The notes under the pieces: model-generated
The model's input: only the letters and a program-made list of their open reading frames with translations
Databases searched by the model: none
What the model was told of the DNA's origin: nothing
In this document: positions 4,456 through 5,337 of the stretch, piece after piece
Numbering within the stretch: the stretch's first letter is position 1
Layout: every line of letters begins with the position of its first letter
Program-made: the position numbers and the translations under genes
Source of the DNA: Nitrospiraceae bacterium
GTDB taxonomy: Bacteria > Nitrospirota > Nitrospiria > Nitrospirales > Nitrospiraceae
Length of the DNA: 5,337 bases
NCBI GenBank assembly: GCA_011391455.1
Contig: JAABQN010000149.1
Coordinates: 1-5,337 of the forward strand
Direction: 5' to 3'

Positions 4456-5337
4456 TCACCTGCCGCCGTCTGCGGCTCGGACCGTCCCTAATATATGCAA
4501 CGCTTTTCCCTTGCGATCTCGAATAATCTCACCCGCCCAGATCAACCACTGGACGCTGCCGTCCTGTCTTAGGACACGGTGCTCAAACGTCACGTCGGCG
4601 CTCACTTGATCCATTGCCTGCCGCATCGCGTGCGCCATCGAATCCCGATCCTCCCGATACACGAGCGCCAGCCAGTCGATCTGCGTGCGGGGCCGCGCTC
4701 CGTCCGAGAGGCCGAGAATTCTATCGACCTGCGAGGACCAATAAATGTGATCGGTTTGAAGATCCCAATTCCACGTGCTTGCCTTTGTCTGGGTTAGTGC
4801 AAGATGAAGTTGTTCCGTGAGAGAGCGGAGGTTGCGTTCGACGGACTTGCGCTCGGTGATGTCTGTGTGCGATCCCAAGAGACGAAGTCGTCGCCCATCC
4901 GGCTCAATGACAAACGAGGCCCGGGCCTCGATCCACCGGTAAGTCCCATCCTTGTGCCGCAGGCGGAATTCCTGTTGGTATTTGCCAACAGGGTGTGCCA
5001 GATAGGTCCAGACGTACGCAATGGCCTGGTCATGGTCGTCGGGATGCAGACGCGTCTCCCATGACTCGAAGGCATTCCTCAGGTCTGCTTCCTCGTACCC
5101 AAGCTGGAGTTTCCATTCTCTGGAGAGCCAGACATCGTTCGTCTCCGTGTTCCAATCCCACAGTCCCGTGTTGGAGGCCTGGAGAGTCTGCCGTAGGTGT
5201 TCCTGCGAAGTTCGGAGGGCTGTGTCCATCCGCTTGCGCTCGGTAATATCGGTAGAAATACCGCAGGTTGCGTAAGGTTTTCCGGCATGGTCACACAGCG
5301 GGAATTTGATCGAGAGATAGGTATGCAATCCGTCCTC
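4456..5337 (-). CDS. Multi-PAS sensor protein, C-terminal part (start beyond window edge)
   Basis: The frame is open to the right edge; 293 residues are visible, so a TTG at 5326-5328 is not the true start. Visible order: the end of one PAS/PAC unit (1-34, closing CGISTDITERK); a complete PAS_3-type domain (about 45-164) with GLWDWN, LGYEEADL, HPDD, RLRHKDGTYRWIEARA and GSHTDITERK; and a second complete PAS_3-type domain (about 172-287) with STWNWD, ILGL, RVLRQDGSVQWLIW and ILGTVR. Such domains sense small ligands, redox state or light, or mediate dimerisation, usually in the cytoplasm. The protein stops 7 residues after ILGTVR (AADGGR), where relatives continue with DITERK and then a kinase or GGDEF domain. 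No output domain follows, so any output must lie N-terminal, outside the window, or the gene is truncated. The stop lies 3 bp from heptamer element copy B. It may be the first visible cistron of the downstream signalling set, or independent. Confidence 0.88.
   Translation of the reverse strand, partial: EDGLHTYLSIKFPLCDHAGKPYATCGISTDITERKRMDTALRTSQEHLRQTLQASNTGLWDWNTETNDVWLSREWKLQLGYEEADLRNAFESWETRLHPDDHDQAIAYVWTYLAHPVGKYQQEFRLRHKDGTYRWIEARASFVIEPDGRRLRLLGSHTDITERKSVERNLRSLTEQLHLALTQTKASTWNWDLQTDHIYWSSQVDRILGLSDGARPRTQIDWLALVYREDRDSMAHAMRQAMDQVSADVTFEHRVLRQDGSVQWLIWAGEIIRDRKGKALHILGTVRAADGGR

Overview
The window carries four protein genes, all on the minus strand, plus two copies of an unusual intergenic repeat. 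Reading in the gene direction (right to left), they are: the C-terminal part of a multi-PAS sensor protein (5337-4456, start outside the window); a periplasmic substrate-binding protein of the ABC_sub_bind type (4254-3283); a membrane sensor histidine kinase with HAMP, GAF, HisKA and HATPase domains (3296-1011); and an NtrC-type sigma-54-dependent response regulator (784-1, cut by the left edge). The organism is a Gram-negative-type bacterium of fairly high GC. The tandem heptamer and octamer intergenic repeats and the density of sensory genes remind me of Nitrospira-like (Nitrospirota) environmental bacteria. That is an impression from style, not a database result.

The binding protein and kinase genes overlap by 14 bp, and the regulator gene follows. 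The likely unit is therefore: ligand captured in the periplasm by the binding protein, signal passed through the kinase, phosphate passed to Asp53 of the regulator, and activation of sigma-54 promoters. No ABC permease or ATPase gene lies between the PAS gene and the regulator, so the binding protein looks dedicated to sensing rather than transport. The PAS protein upstream is co-directional but ends in a PAS domain with no output domain after it.

The two gaps (785-1010 and 4255-4455) hold the most unusual material. Each contains a copy of the same composite element: a left block with a conserved 13-mer, a small GC hairpin with a GNA triloop (read on the gene strand), and a tandem AGTTCTG heptamer array, followed by an inverted array of AACTCAG heptamers. 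Each copy begins 2-3 bp beyond the stop codon of the preceding gene. In RNA made from the gene strand each copy can fold into a helix of about 32 bp. Six of the seven departures from perfect complementarity become G-U wobbles on that strand, and none would be a wobble on the other strand. The first gap also has a separate octamer repeat in the leader of the regulator gene, in the place where a Shine-Dalgarno sequence would be expected. I could not recognise a clear sigma-70 or sigma-54 promoter or a classic rho-independent terminator.
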